Source: Lachnospiraceae bacterium (GTDB lineage Bacteria > Bacillota > Clostridia > Lachnospirales > Lachnospiraceae). From it: a stretch of 56,196 bases of DNA. Below, piece by piece: positions 35,418 to 43,878 of the stretch. The stretch is taken from the NCBI GenBank assembly GCA_017449075.1, contig JAFSKG010000034.1, positions 1 to 56,196 of the forward strand. Reading direction: 5' to 3'. Made by a program: the position numbers and the translations under genes. Positions within the stretch are counted from its first letter, which is position 1. Each line of letters begins with the position of its first letter. The notes beneath the pieces were generated by a model. It had not been told where the DNA came from and did no database searches. It was given only the letters and a program-made list of their open reading frames with translations.

Positions 35418-37160
35418 CTAAGAATTAAGTATCCTTCTATAATAAGGATAATATGCATCAAATGTTCCTATGCTTACATTATTTACACTTCCATTTTCAT
35501 GTATCACAGTCATCTGCCCACCAGGAGCCCACTCAAGGAACATCATTACATGTGAGTCAATTCCAGGTCTTACAATTATGTCTCCAGGCAATAAATCTTT
35601 TCTAGTAATCTTGGTTCCTTCTGTAGCAAGTTTAGCAGTTCCTTCTGACTTAATAATATATTTGTTAAAAGTTGTGCCATATACCCAATTAACCCATCCA
35701 GAGCAATCAAGCCCTTTTAGACATCTTCCTTTATAATCTGCAGGGACTTTTGTACCGAAGGCATTTGTCTCATATCCGAACCGTGATGTCTTTCCGCCAT
35801 AGTAATATGGTATTCTACCCACTGACCTTAGAGCAGTCTCTATAACCGAAATTCTATTTGGTGTTAAGTTCTTATCTAATCTACTCAAATAGTAATTAAT
35901 TTCTTCTTGTGTGAGCGGATTGACAAAGTCCACATAAGATACACTTAGTCCATAATCTTTTTCCCAATCTCTATACGAAAGTAACCTTGCTTTATTCTTC
36001 ATGAATGCATCCCATCCATGCCAATTCTTCGTATAATTCAAACCTTTGTTACCATAATTTTTATCAATACTCGTCAATCCATATGATGCATCTAAAGTGA
36101 GCACAGTAACATAAAGATTTAAGTCTATATGCCCTGGACAATAATTTAGGTTAGTCTCTTCGCCACTATATATACTTTCTACATACTCATCGTAACTTCC
36201 AGGTAATACATCATAATCATCTTCGTGCATTCTTATAAGTTTTCCCGCTTTGTGAGGAACATCTTTAGGTAAAACTTTTTGTTTCTCAGTACTCTGTTTT
36301 ATCTTGTCGTAAGAAACATCATATGCATTACTAAATGATGATACAGTAGGATCATCATAATGCAAACAACCAGAACAATAGTAAACTTCACTTATACTTG
36401 CAACATAAGAGTATGAATTATCAAACAAATCATAACAATATTTTAAAAATGTTCTAGTATCATATGGATCTTTATAATATGTATATACAGATGCCATACT
36501 CATTATATCTTTTATATTATTATCATCTATAAGTACGTTACCATCACCATCACGATATTCGATGTTGACATTTTGAAAATTAGTAATAAACCATGTGTGT
36601 CTTTTACCAATTTTGTGGCTTGGATCTTCAGGATTATATTTACCTATTATGCTATAGCCATCATAGTGATACTGTCTTACTACATTTACAGGCTTAGTAT
36701 CACAAAGATTATTTAATGACTGATAATAAACTTTATATCTATTTTGCAACTTTTCATATATTTGAAATGCAGAGGATTTAATTTCAGGGACTTCAGCCTC
36801 TTTATCTTCATCAGAAACTACTGGTATAGGAGCATTAGCTGCAAAATATTTTTTATCTTCATCATCTTCTACCTGTTTATAAACTTTTGCAAGATTGAGA
36901 TTTGTAGGATCTAAATCGTTATTATTAACCGCTACATCATTTATAATTGAATATGCAGAATTTAATGCATCAACTTTATCTGATACATTTTTATAAGGCT
37001 TACGAGAAATAGCCATGAAACTTTGTTCATCATTTATACTGTTTATCATTTTATATCCTAAAAATACAAGTACAAAAATTCCACATAAAATTAATAGTCT
37101 ATAAATGAATTTTTCTTTGTCAAAATATTTTGTTATTTTATTTTCGTTAGCTTTATTCAT
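35418..37160 (-). CDS. Membrane-anchored NlpC/P60-family cell-wall hydrolase
   Basis: 580 residues: a membrane segment at about residues 20-40, a long extracellular region of unknown fold (40-440), and a C-terminal NlpC/P60 domain. Catalytic Cys is in 'KGLDCSGWVNWVYG' (about residue 485) and His in 'GIDSHVMMFLEW' (about 538), with 'MTVIHENG' supplying the third position. The family cleaves gamma-D-Glu-diaminopimelate or related peptide bonds in peptidoglycan. Within the middle region are several Cys ('VYYCSGCLHYDD', 'NYCPGHIDL'). The start overlaps the RluD-like gene by 8 bp. Confidence 0.88.
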   Translation of the reverse strand: MNKANENKITKYFDKEKFIYRLLILCGIFVLVFLGYKMINSINDEQSFMAISRKPYKNVSDKVDALNSAYSIINDVAVNNNDLDPTNLNLAKVYKQVEDDEDKKYFAANAPIPVVSDEDKEAEVPEIKSSAFQIYEKLQNRYKVYYQSLNNLCDTKPVNVVRQYHYDGYSIIGKYNPEDPSHKIGKRHTWFITNFQNVNIEYRDGDGNVLIDDNNIKDIMSMASVYTYYKDPYDTRTFLKYCYDLFDNSYSYVASISEVYYCSGCLHYDDPTVSSFSNAYDVSYDKIKQSTEKQKVLPKDVPHKAGKLIRMHEDDYDVLPGSYDEYVESIYSGEETNLNYCPGHIDLNLYVTVLTLDASYGLTSIDKNYGNKGLNYTKNWHGWDAFMKNKARLLSYRDWEKDYGLSVSYVDFVNPLTQEEINYYLSRLDKNLTPNRISVIETALRSVGRIPYYYGGKTSRFGYETNAFGTKVPADYKGRCLKGLDCSGWVNWVYGTTFNKYIIKSEGTAKLATEGTKITRKDLLPGDIIVRPGIDSHVMMFLEWAPGGQMTVIHENGSVNNVSIGTFDAYYPYYRRILNS

Positions 37161-38070
37161 TATTTCCTTCTAATTTATTTAATATTTTGCAAAAGTATTC
37201 CGGCAAATCTGATTTAAAAACCATCCTTTCGTTTGTTCTGGGATGATTTAATTCTAGATAATATGCATGAAGAATCTGTCCCTCAAGTTCTTTGAAACTT
37301 CTATCAACTTTACCATATAGTATATCGCCAAGCAACGGATAACCCATATCTTTCATATGCACTCTAATCTGATGAGTTCTACCAGTCAAAAGTTCACACT
37401 CTATATAGGTATAACCATTAAATCTTTTTAAAACTTTCCATTTTGTTATTGCTTCTTTGCCATCTTTATCAACAGCCATTCTCAATCTATTTCTTTTATC
37501 TCTGCCAATTGGTTTATTGATTTCTCCACTATCTTTAGTGATCTCACCTTTAACTATTGCAAGATACTTTCTAGTGTTACTATGCTCTTTAAACTGTTCG
37601 GCAATATTTTTATGTGCTTCATCATTTTTACATATGCAAAGTATTCCAGATGTATCTTTATCAATTCTATGAACTATTCCAGGTCTTATCACTCCATTGA
37701 TTGAAGAAAGTTTATCTTTACAATGATACATAATTGCATTTACTAAAGTTCCACTTTCATGTCCATTTGAAGGATGCACGACCATTCCTCTTTTTTTATT
37801 TAATATAAGAATGTCATTATCTTCATAAACTATATCAAGAGGTAAATTCTCTGGTATAATATCTAAAACTTCAATCTCTTTTTCAGTAACATTTATTACA
37901 TCATTAAGTTTTGTCTTATACGAAGATTTCTCAACAATGATATCATTAACTGTTACATATCCTTCATCTATCAGAGAAGCTATATAGGTTCTACTTAAAT
38001 CAGAATTATTTTTGATAAAACTATCAAGTCTTATATTAATTTTATCATCACTATCAACATTCAAAATCAT
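37153..38070 (-). CDS. RluA-family pseudouridine synthase (RluD-like)
   Basis: 305 residues. An N-terminal S4 domain ('IRLDSFIKNNSDLSRTYIASLIDEGYVTVND') is followed by the synthase domain with the catalytic Asp in 'GIVHRIDKDTSGILC' and 'ELLTGRTHQIRVHM' near the end. The domain order fits RluD-type enzymes that modify 23S rRNA, but the exact site cannot be assigned. It lies 3 bp after lspA, the same pairing as in many Firmicutes. Confidence 0.93.
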   Translation of the reverse strand: MILNVDSDDKINIRLDSFIKNNSDLSRTYIASLIDEGYVTVNDIIVEKSSYKTKLNDVINVTEKEIEVLDIIPENLPLDIVYEDNDILILNKKRGMVVHPSNGHESGTLVNAIMYHCKDKLSSINGVIRPGIVHRIDKDTSGILCICKNDEAHKNIAEQFKEHSNTRKYLAIVKGEITKDSGEINKPIGRDKRNRLRMAVDKDGKEAITKWKVLKRFNGYTYIECELLTGRTHQIRVHMKDMGYPLLGDILYGKVDRSFKELEGQILHAYYLELNHPRTNERMVFKSDLPEYFCKILNKLEGNNE

Positions 38071-38073
38071 AAG

Positions 38074-38559
38074 TTAGATATCATCACCTTTATAAATAAA
38101 TATAAATGAAAATATGAGTATGGCACAACCAATTGTGATACAAATATCTGCAAAATTAAATACTGGAAAATCTATTGGTTTAAAGTATATAAAATCAATT
38201 ACATATTTATTTTTTAATCTATCTATAAAATTACCTACTGCTCCCGAGAATATCAAGACCAAAAATGCAAAATATGGAATATACTTGCTGGTCAAATCCA
38301 ATTTATATAAATTAAATAGTATTATTACAAGTACTAGTGCTGTCAGGAGATAAAACAAGATGTATTTATTTTGGAGAATTCCAAACGCAGCACCTCTATT
38401 CTCTACATACACAAGTTCAAGTACATTGTTTATCAAAACTATTGGTTCTTTATTACATAAATGCTTTAATGCTAATCTTTTAGTAAGTTGATCTACAAAA
38501 ATTAAAAGTCCGCTTATCAAAACAAATAGTATATATTTTAAAACATTTCTATTCATCAA
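38074..38559 (-). CDS. lspA: Lipoprotein signal peptidase (signal peptidase II)
   Basis: 161 residues with four membrane segments. The two catalytic aspartates are in 'VGNFIDRLKNKYVIDFI' and 'FNFADICITIG'. It removes signal peptides from prolipoproteins, including the binding proteins and DacF-like protein in this window. Its start follows aroB directly with no gap. Confidence 0.95.
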   Translation of the reverse strand: MMNRNVLKYILFVLISGLLIFVDQLTKRLALKHLCNKEPIVLINNVLELVYVENRGAAFGILQNKYILFYLLTALVLVIILFNLYKLDLTSKYIPYFAFLVLIFSGAVGNFIDRLKNKYVIDFIYFKPIDFPVFNFADICITIGCAILIFSFIFIYKGDDI

Positions 38560-39576
38560 TTAAATGTTTAATTCCTTAATACAAGCTTTTCCAATTGATT
38601 TTAAATAGATAAATTCTATCTTATTATCGACACATTTTTTATCATTTTTAACTATCTTTAATATTTTCTCCTGATTTTTTATAGCATAATCTGTATCTAA
38701 ACCAAAATAATGGAAAAGTCTAATAACTCTATCCATATCTTTGAATGCTGATATTTCCATTGCCATTCTGATACCAATTGCTACGCACTCACCATGATTT
38801 TTATTAAGTCGCTCATTCGTCTCTATTGCATGGCCAAGAGTATGTCCGAAGTTTAGAAGTCTTCTTTCTTTTAAATCATAAGGATCCATCAAAACAAATT
38901 TTTTCTTAATCTCAATACTTTTATTAATTATATATTTGAGAACAACTGGGTTTTTAGAAACTATTTTTGCTTTATTGTTTTCAAGATAATCAAAGAAAGA
39001 AGAATCAGTTATAAGTGCATGCTTTATAACTTCAGATAATCCGCATGCAAAATCTCTATCTTTAAGTGTATTTAATACTGTTATATTATCATATACAAAA
39101 ACTGGGTCTTTAAATGCACCAACTGCATTTTTAATTCCACAAACATTTACTGCCGTCTTACCACCAATAGATGAATCAGCCATTGACAAAAGTGTAGTTG
39201 GTATACTTCCATAATCAATTCCTCGCATATATGTAGCAGCAACAAATCCAGTAACATCACTTACTGTACCGCCTCCAAAAGCAATAATAAAATCTTGTCT
39301 AGAAAAATTGTGATCAATTAAAAACTTATATACTTTCTCACAAGTATATATACTTTTATTTCTTTCGCCACTTGTTATAGTAAAACAGTGAATTTCATCA
39401 TTGAAATCAGGAGTGAATAATGACTCAAGTTCATTATAGTAATATTTTTTTACATTATAATCAGTTATTATCAATACTTTTTTATTGATAATATTATTAG
39501 CTTTTAAAATACTTGGTAATGTTGAGAAATCTTCAGCTACAGTTATGCTATAAGGTAGTTTTGATTGTGTCTTCAT
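38560..39576 (-). CDS. aroB: 3-dehydroquinate synthase
   Basis: 338 residues. It makes 3-dehydroquinate, the second step of the shikimate pathway. NAD-binding and metal-binding blocks: 'FIIAFGGGTVSDVTGFVAATYMRGIDYGSIPTTLLSMADSSIGGKTAVN', 'FACGLSEVIKHALI' and 'LNFGHTLGHAIE', with zinc ligands Glu and two His. No other shikimate gene is in the window. It sits between sepF and lspA in a tight operon. Confidence 0.96.
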   Translation of the reverse strand: MKTQSKLPYSITVAEDFSTLPSILKANNIINKKVLIITDYNVKKYYYNELESLFTPDFNDEIHCFTITSGERNKSIYTCEKVYKFLIDHNFSRQDFIIAFGGGTVSDVTGFVAATYMRGIDYGSIPTTLLSMADSSIGGKTAVNVCGIKNAVGAFKDPVFVYDNITVLNTLKDRDFACGLSEVIKHALITDSSFFDYLENNKAKIVSKNPVVLKYIINKSIEIKKKFVLMDPYDLKERRLLNFGHTLGHAIETNERLNKNHGECVAIGIRMAMEISAFKDMDRVIRLFHYFGLDTDYAIKNQEKILKIVKNDKKCVDNKIEFIYLKSIGKACIKELNI

Positions 39577-39585
39577 CTATAACTC

Positions 39586-40332
39586 CTAAAACTGTGACTT
39601 TGGTGGTTGATAAAAACTTTGTAAATCCTGTGATAGTTTTTCTGCATTTTGCCCAAAATTAAAACCTTGTTGACCTTGGTTAAAGTTTTGTTGGCCAAAA
39701 TTACTTGGTTGAGCAAAAGGTTGATTTTGAGTAAATGGTGCTTGCTGTCCAAAGGCAGGATTATTTTGTGAATTAAAATCAAATCCTTGATTTACATTAA
39801 AACCATAACCACTTTGACCCTGATTTGAAGCTCCATTTGTAGGGAGAAAATCATAGGCGCCAATAGTTTCTGTATTCAAAGAGAATATATACTGTTTCTC
39901 TCCCATTTTTTTGCAGTCACCATCAAGTGCAAAAATTGCACCAGAAATCACGTCAACAATTCTCTGAGCAACTTGTGGATTTGCTACTTCCACATTAACC
40001 ATTGCTGTAAATCCGCTTTTAACATTTCTAATTATGCTAAAGGCTTCTTCAAATGCCTTTGGCACATACACTTGAATTTTTCCATTGCTTCTAGCTTTCT
40101 GCGACTGATTGCTTTTAGCCATATCAAAACCATGATTTCCTAAATCAAAAGCTTGCTTGTTTTGTCCAAAGGAATTTTCGCTTCCACCCTTTTTTGAAAA
40201 AGGTTTAGGAAATGAAAAGCTACTGTTTTGACCGCTTTGATCTTGAAATTCTGTCTCGTCGTCAAACATCATATCGTCATCAGCATTAAAAATATTTTTC
40301 ATTGTCTTTGTTACTTCTTTAAATATACCCAT
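39586..40332 (-). CDS. sepF: SepF cell-division protein with a long Gln/Asn-rich tail
   Basis: 248 residues; ordinary SepF has about 150. Residues 1-15 give a short amphipathic membrane-targeting helix. A Gly/Ser/Asn/Gln-rich linker follows. The core SepF domain is at about residues 80-168 ('IQVYVPKAFEEAFSIIRNVKSGFTAMVNVEVANPQVAQRIVDVISGAIFALDG'). Beyond it comes a 75-residue low-complexity tail of Gln, Asn, Phe, Gly and Pro with repeats of the form 'GFNFGQN' and 'FNQGQQ'. SepF tethers FtsZ to the membrane; the tail is unusual. A candidate promoter lies in the 62-bp gap upstream. Confidence 0.9.
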   Translation of the reverse strand: MGIFKEVTKTMKNIFNADDDMMFDDETEFQDQSGQNSSFSFPKPFSKKGGSENSFGQNKQAFDLGNHGFDMAKSNQSQKARSNGKIQVYVPKAFEEAFSIIRNVKSGFTAMVNVEVANPQVAQRIVDVISGAIFALDGDCKKMGEKQYIFSLNTETIGAYDFLPTNGASNQGQSGYGFNVNQGFDFNSQNNPAFGQQAPFTQNQPFAQPSNFGQQNFNQGQQGFNFGQNAEKLSQDLQSFYQPPKSQF

Positions 40333-40357
40333 TTTGTCCTCCGAAAATATAAAATTT

Positions 40358-40387
40358 ATTATATCATATATTATTTAATATCTACAA
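40358..40387 (-). promoter_or_regulatory. Possible internal promoter before sepF
   Basis: Minus strand: TTGTAG (40387-40382), 18 bp, TATAAT (40363-40358). It lies in the only large gap (62 bp) of the 20-kb envelope run. GGAGG follows before the sepF ATG. The -35 is weak, so this may be a secondary promoter. Confidence 0.45.
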
Positions 40388-40394
40388 GTATACA

Positions 40395-41777
40395 CTAAGA
40401 TGTAATTAAGTCCCCTTCTTTTATGTCGTTGGCATTTAGGCAAATATGGTCATAAAGTGAGATACCATTTACAGTTTGCTTCTTAACAATAGCATATTCA
40501 TTAGTTTTATCAATTATGTCAACATTTTTAAATATGGCGTATCCCTTATTCATATTATATACTCCATTTAATTGAGTTACCTCACTTAAAGAGAATGTAT
40601 CATTAAATCTATTAATTAATACATCTCCATACTTAAGTTTGGATAAAGTATCATCAATTGATATGTAATAATAATTGTTATCTTCCTTAGATATATTACA
40701 AGTGAATTTCTCTCTTATACCATTTATACCAACTTTATAAAATATATCTTCATTAGTTTCAGGGTCTTTTTCTAGCATTGTTTTTGGTATCATATAACAA
40801 TTCTTTGAAACTAGAGACTTAATTGGAACCTTATATCCAGATATTTTTTTATTTTCTATCTCAAATTCTACTATCCTTTTATCAATAAACTTTTCGGGAT
40901 AATCAATTATATTTAGTTTGAAATGTTTTTTCCCATCACTGCCAATAAAACTTTCTATTCTTCCATTAGTTGTGACATTTTCATATACAAATTTTACTAA
41001 AACATTGTTTGATTTTTGATAATTATCATAATCGTAAGCGCTATCGAACGCAATTGAAAATTCAGGACTTTTGATAATTTTATAAATATTATCACCTGAT
41101 ATGACCTCTTTCTTTTGAGTAGACACCTTTACACTATCGAATTTTTTAATAATATCATCACTATAATTCTCAATTTTAGCAGATTCATAACCATCAATTA
41201 TGAAAGATACTAGTCCAGCAAACTTAGCATAACCTTTCTCTTTTGCATTTATTTCTTTTTCTATATCAATGTTCTCAAGTTGTTTTACTAGATTAATTTC
41301 ATTAATTAGTCCGTTTAGAGAGTCTTTTGCTGTATATATATTTGAAAAATCATAATCAGTGATATTATTGTTATACATTTTAATATTCTGCCTAATATTT
41401 TTTTTATCATTACTATTAAGTTCAAAACTCTGAACAACACTTGGAGTATCATTTATAGAATATATAAATGCTCCTCTATTAACTCTTTCTGCATTTGCAA
41501 CATAAAAATTAATATATCCATTATTTATACATGTAGCAATACTTTCATCTCTATATATAAACCCTTTATGCCTATCTACATTTACTATCTCACCAGTAGT
41601 AACCTCATAGATTTTTACATTTTTATTACTAAATATTTTTACAAAATTAAACACAACATACGCACCGATTATCACAAGTATAATAAACAAAACTTTAAAA
41701 ATATAAAAACTTTTAGCTTTTTTTGTATCTTTAGAATTTTCTTTATCATTATTTAGTTTTTTATTTTTAAATAACAT
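40395..41777 (-). CDS. HlyD-like membrane-anchored protein of unknown function
   Basis: 460 residues. A single membrane segment (about residues 25-45) is followed by an extracellular region with a beta-rich start ('VTTGEIVNVDRHKGFIYRDESIATCINNGYINFYVANAERVNRGAFIYSIND') resembling the barrel/biotinyl-lipoyl part of HlyD-type adaptors. A long helical hairpin and further beta domains follow. Similar genes lie next to sepF in Clostridia. No transporter or outer membrane partner is visible, so the role is open. It abuts the dacF-like gene with a 1-bp overlap. Confidence 0.7.
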   Translation of the reverse strand: MLFKNKKLNNDKENSKDTKKAKSFYIFKVLFIILVIIGAYVVFNFVKIFSNKNVKIYEVTTGEIVNVDRHKGFIYRDESIATCINNGYINFYVANAERVNRGAFIYSINDTPSVVQSFELNSNDKKNIRQNIKMYNNNITDYDFSNIYTAKDSLNGLINEINLVKQLENIDIEKEINAKEKGYAKFAGLVSFIIDGYESAKIENYSDDIIKKFDSVKVSTQKKEVISGDNIYKIIKSPEFSIAFDSAYDYDNYQKSNNVLVKFVYENVTTNGRIESFIGSDGKKHFKLNIIDYPEKFIDKRIVEFEIENKKISGYKVPIKSLVSKNCYMIPKTMLEKDPETNEDIFYKVGINGIREKFTCNISKEDNNYYYISIDDTLSKLKYGDVLINRFNDTFSLSEVTQLNGVYNMNKGYAIFKNVDIIDKTNEYAIVKKQTVNGISLYDHICLNANDIKEGDLITS

Positions 41778-42754
41778 TATTGTGGTATCGAACTTAATAG
41801 TGCGTTTGAATTATAGTACGAATTTCTTTTTGACTTAGCATTCAGTACTACACTAATATATTTAACTCCAGATTTTTTTTCTGTCACAACAAGGACTAAA
41901 CAGTTTCCAGCATTTGTAGTGTTGCCTGTTTTTGTACCATCAAGTAATACATTGCTACTCATGAGTAATTCTTCAGTCACGAAATAATTTGTAGTAAGCC
42001 AAGTTTCTGTTCTTACTGTTCCATCACTTTGTGTAATATTTGATTTATACTCTTTCACAGTTGATATTTCTTTAAAAATTGGATATTTCATAAGTTCTTT
42101 AGAAATCAAAAACATATCATATGCTGTAGTAAAATGATAATCAGAATCTAGTCCATGAGGATTCGCAAAATGAGTATTCACAGCGCCTATTCTCTCTGCC
42201 TCATTATTCATGGCGATTATAAAATTATCATAGTTACCAAATACATTTTCTGCCAAACACATAGCAGCATCATTTCCAGATGGCACAAGTAAACCATATA
42301 GCAAATCTCTAATTGAGAGTTTATCACCTGCTCTAAGATTAGCTTTTGAAACATCTTTTTCTAAATCTACAGCATCAGTACTTACAAAATACTCTTTACT
42401 AAGATCTGGACAATTCTCAAGAACTATTAGGGCAGTCATAAGTTTTGTGAGACTTGCCATGGGTAATCTTTTATAAGGATTATGAAACTTAGTAAATGCA
42501 GATGAAAATCTATTTACTGATGCTATAAAGTAGCCATCAGCACCTATGTTATTTACCACCTGCTCTTCAAGAGCATTTGGCACCACTATATATTTTGCTA
42601 TTCCATCAGCAAAAGTGCTATCATTTGCAACATAAAGATTACTTAAAAGTCTTGAATTGTCATAATTGACTTTCATCCCACTACAAGATGATAGTAAAAC
42701 AATGACAATTAACAATGAAACTATTTTTTTAATTTTATAGATTCTAAAATACAT
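41777..42754 (-). CDS. D-alanyl-D-alanine carboxypeptidase, DacF-like, predicted lipoprotein
   Basis: About 325 residues from the ATG at 42754, which overlaps the stop of rodA (TAATG). The frame can be read further upstream, but that part lies within rodA. It starts with a signal peptide ending in 'LLSSC', a good lipobox. Penicillin-binding motifs: SxxK in 'ASLTKLMTAL' (near residue 100), SxN in 'VPSGNDAAMC' and KTG in 'DGTKTGNTTNAG' (near 275). It trims the terminal D-Ala from peptidoglycan stem peptides. It belongs to the rod-shape gene group (mreC to rodA). Confidence 0.88.
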   Translation of the reverse strand: MYFRIYKIKKIVSLLIVIVLLSSCSGMKVNYDNSRLLSNLYVANDSTFADGIAKYIVVPNALEEQVVNNIGADGYFIASVNRFSSAFTKFHNPYKRLPMASLTKLMTALIVLENCPDLSKEYFVSTDAVDLEKDVSKANLRAGDKLSIRDLLYGLLVPSGNDAAMCLAENVFGNYDNFIIAMNNEAERIGAVNTHFANPHGLDSDYHFTTAYDMFLISKELMKYPIFKEISTVKEYKSNITQSDGTVRTETWLTTNYFVTEELLMSSNVLLDGTKTGNTTNAGNCLVLVVTEKKSGVKYISVVLNAKSKRNSYYNSNALLSSIPQ

Positions 42755-43878
42755 TATACTCTTGTTTCTCTTCGGATATTTAATACAAAACCAATTCCCA
42801 TATAGATTGATAAAAGTGACGAACCGCCTTGAGAAAAAAATGGTAGCGGAACCCCAGTATTCGGTATCAAAGAAGTTGCAACTCCGATATTGATAAATGT
42901 CTGAATCGCAAGCCATGCGGCAACACCTATGCAAATTAAATTTTTATAATACTCTCTTTGTTTGGATGCAATAACTATACAACTTATAATTAAAAATACG
43001 TATAAAAGTATAATAATTACCGATCCCACAAATCCAACTTCTTCTCCAACTACAGCAAAAATAAAATCATTTTGTGCTTCAGCTAACCAGTTACCGTTTT
43101 TAACTGAATTTGGAGAATCATTATTTATACCTTTTCCAGTTACCTTACCAGATCCTATGGCAATTACTGAGTTCTCCTGTTGATACTGTGCTTCATTCTT
43201 TTCTGTAGGAATGAAAAATGATTCGATTCTATTTTTTTGATAATCTCTAAGGAATGGAATATTATCTATAAATCCAAATCTAACCGATGAATAGACAAGT
43301 ATAAATATGAGTGCGAAGATTCCTCCAAAAATTAAAAACCACCTAAACTTAAGTTTTGAAGCAAAAAGCATAGCAACAAATATTGTAGTAAAAATTAACG
43401 AACTTGATAAATTTGGTTGAATAAAAATAAGTAAAAAAGGTATAAAGTAAAAAATAAATAGTTTAAATAAATTTCCAAATTGATTTATTTGAATATCAAG
43501 TTTTTCCATGTACTTAGCTGAAAAAAGTATAAGAAAAAGTTTAGCGAACTCTGATGGCTGTATTTCCATATTTACAAACGGAATTCTTATCCATCTGATA
43601 GAGTTTCTTCCATATGCTGTACCAGTAATTTGCACAAGTAAAAGTGCAAATACCGAAATGGCAAAAAACCAATAGTACTTTGGCATCACTTTTTTTAGAT
43701 TCAAAAATGAAATCAACAAACAAATTATAAGTGATGCGATAGATATGCCAAGTTGTGACATAAAAGAGTAAATTCTTTCACCGACACTTGATTGTACGAA
43801 AATTAGTCCAGCAATATTCAATGCTACACAAACTATAAGTTGTAAAAAACCATAATTTTTTAAATTAAAATCAAACAT
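42754..43878 (-). CDS. rodA: SEDS-family peptidoglycan glycosyltransferase (RodA/FtsW type)
   Basis: 374 residues with about ten membrane segments. SEDS hallmarks: 'FVNMEIQPSEFAKLFLILFSAKYM', 'LIFIQPNLSSSLIF' and the C-terminal 'LIPNTGVPLPFFSQGGSSLLSIYMGIGF'. With PBP2 it elongates glycan strands in rod growth. Position after PBP2 (1-bp TAATG overlap) favours RodA over FtsW. The conserved catalytic Asp-like position was not assigned. Confidence 0.93.
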   Translation of the reverse strand: MFDFNLKNYGFLQLIVCVALNIAGLIFVQSSVGERIYSFMSQLGISIASLIICLLISFLNLKKVMPKYYWFFAISVFALLLVQITGTAYGRNSIRWIRIPFVNMEIQPSEFAKLFLILFSAKYMEKLDIQINQFGNLFKLFIFYFIPFLLIFIQPNLSSSLIFTTIFVAMLFASKLKFRWFLIFGGIFALIFILVYSSVRFGFIDNIPFLRDYQKNRIESFFIPTEKNEAQYQQENSVIAIGSGKVTGKGINNDSPNSVKNGNWLAEAQNDFIFAVVGEEVGFVGSVIIILLYVFLIISCIVIASKQREYYKNLICIGVAAWLAIQTFINIGVATSLIPNTGVPLPFFSQGGSSLLSIYMGIGFVLNIRRETRV

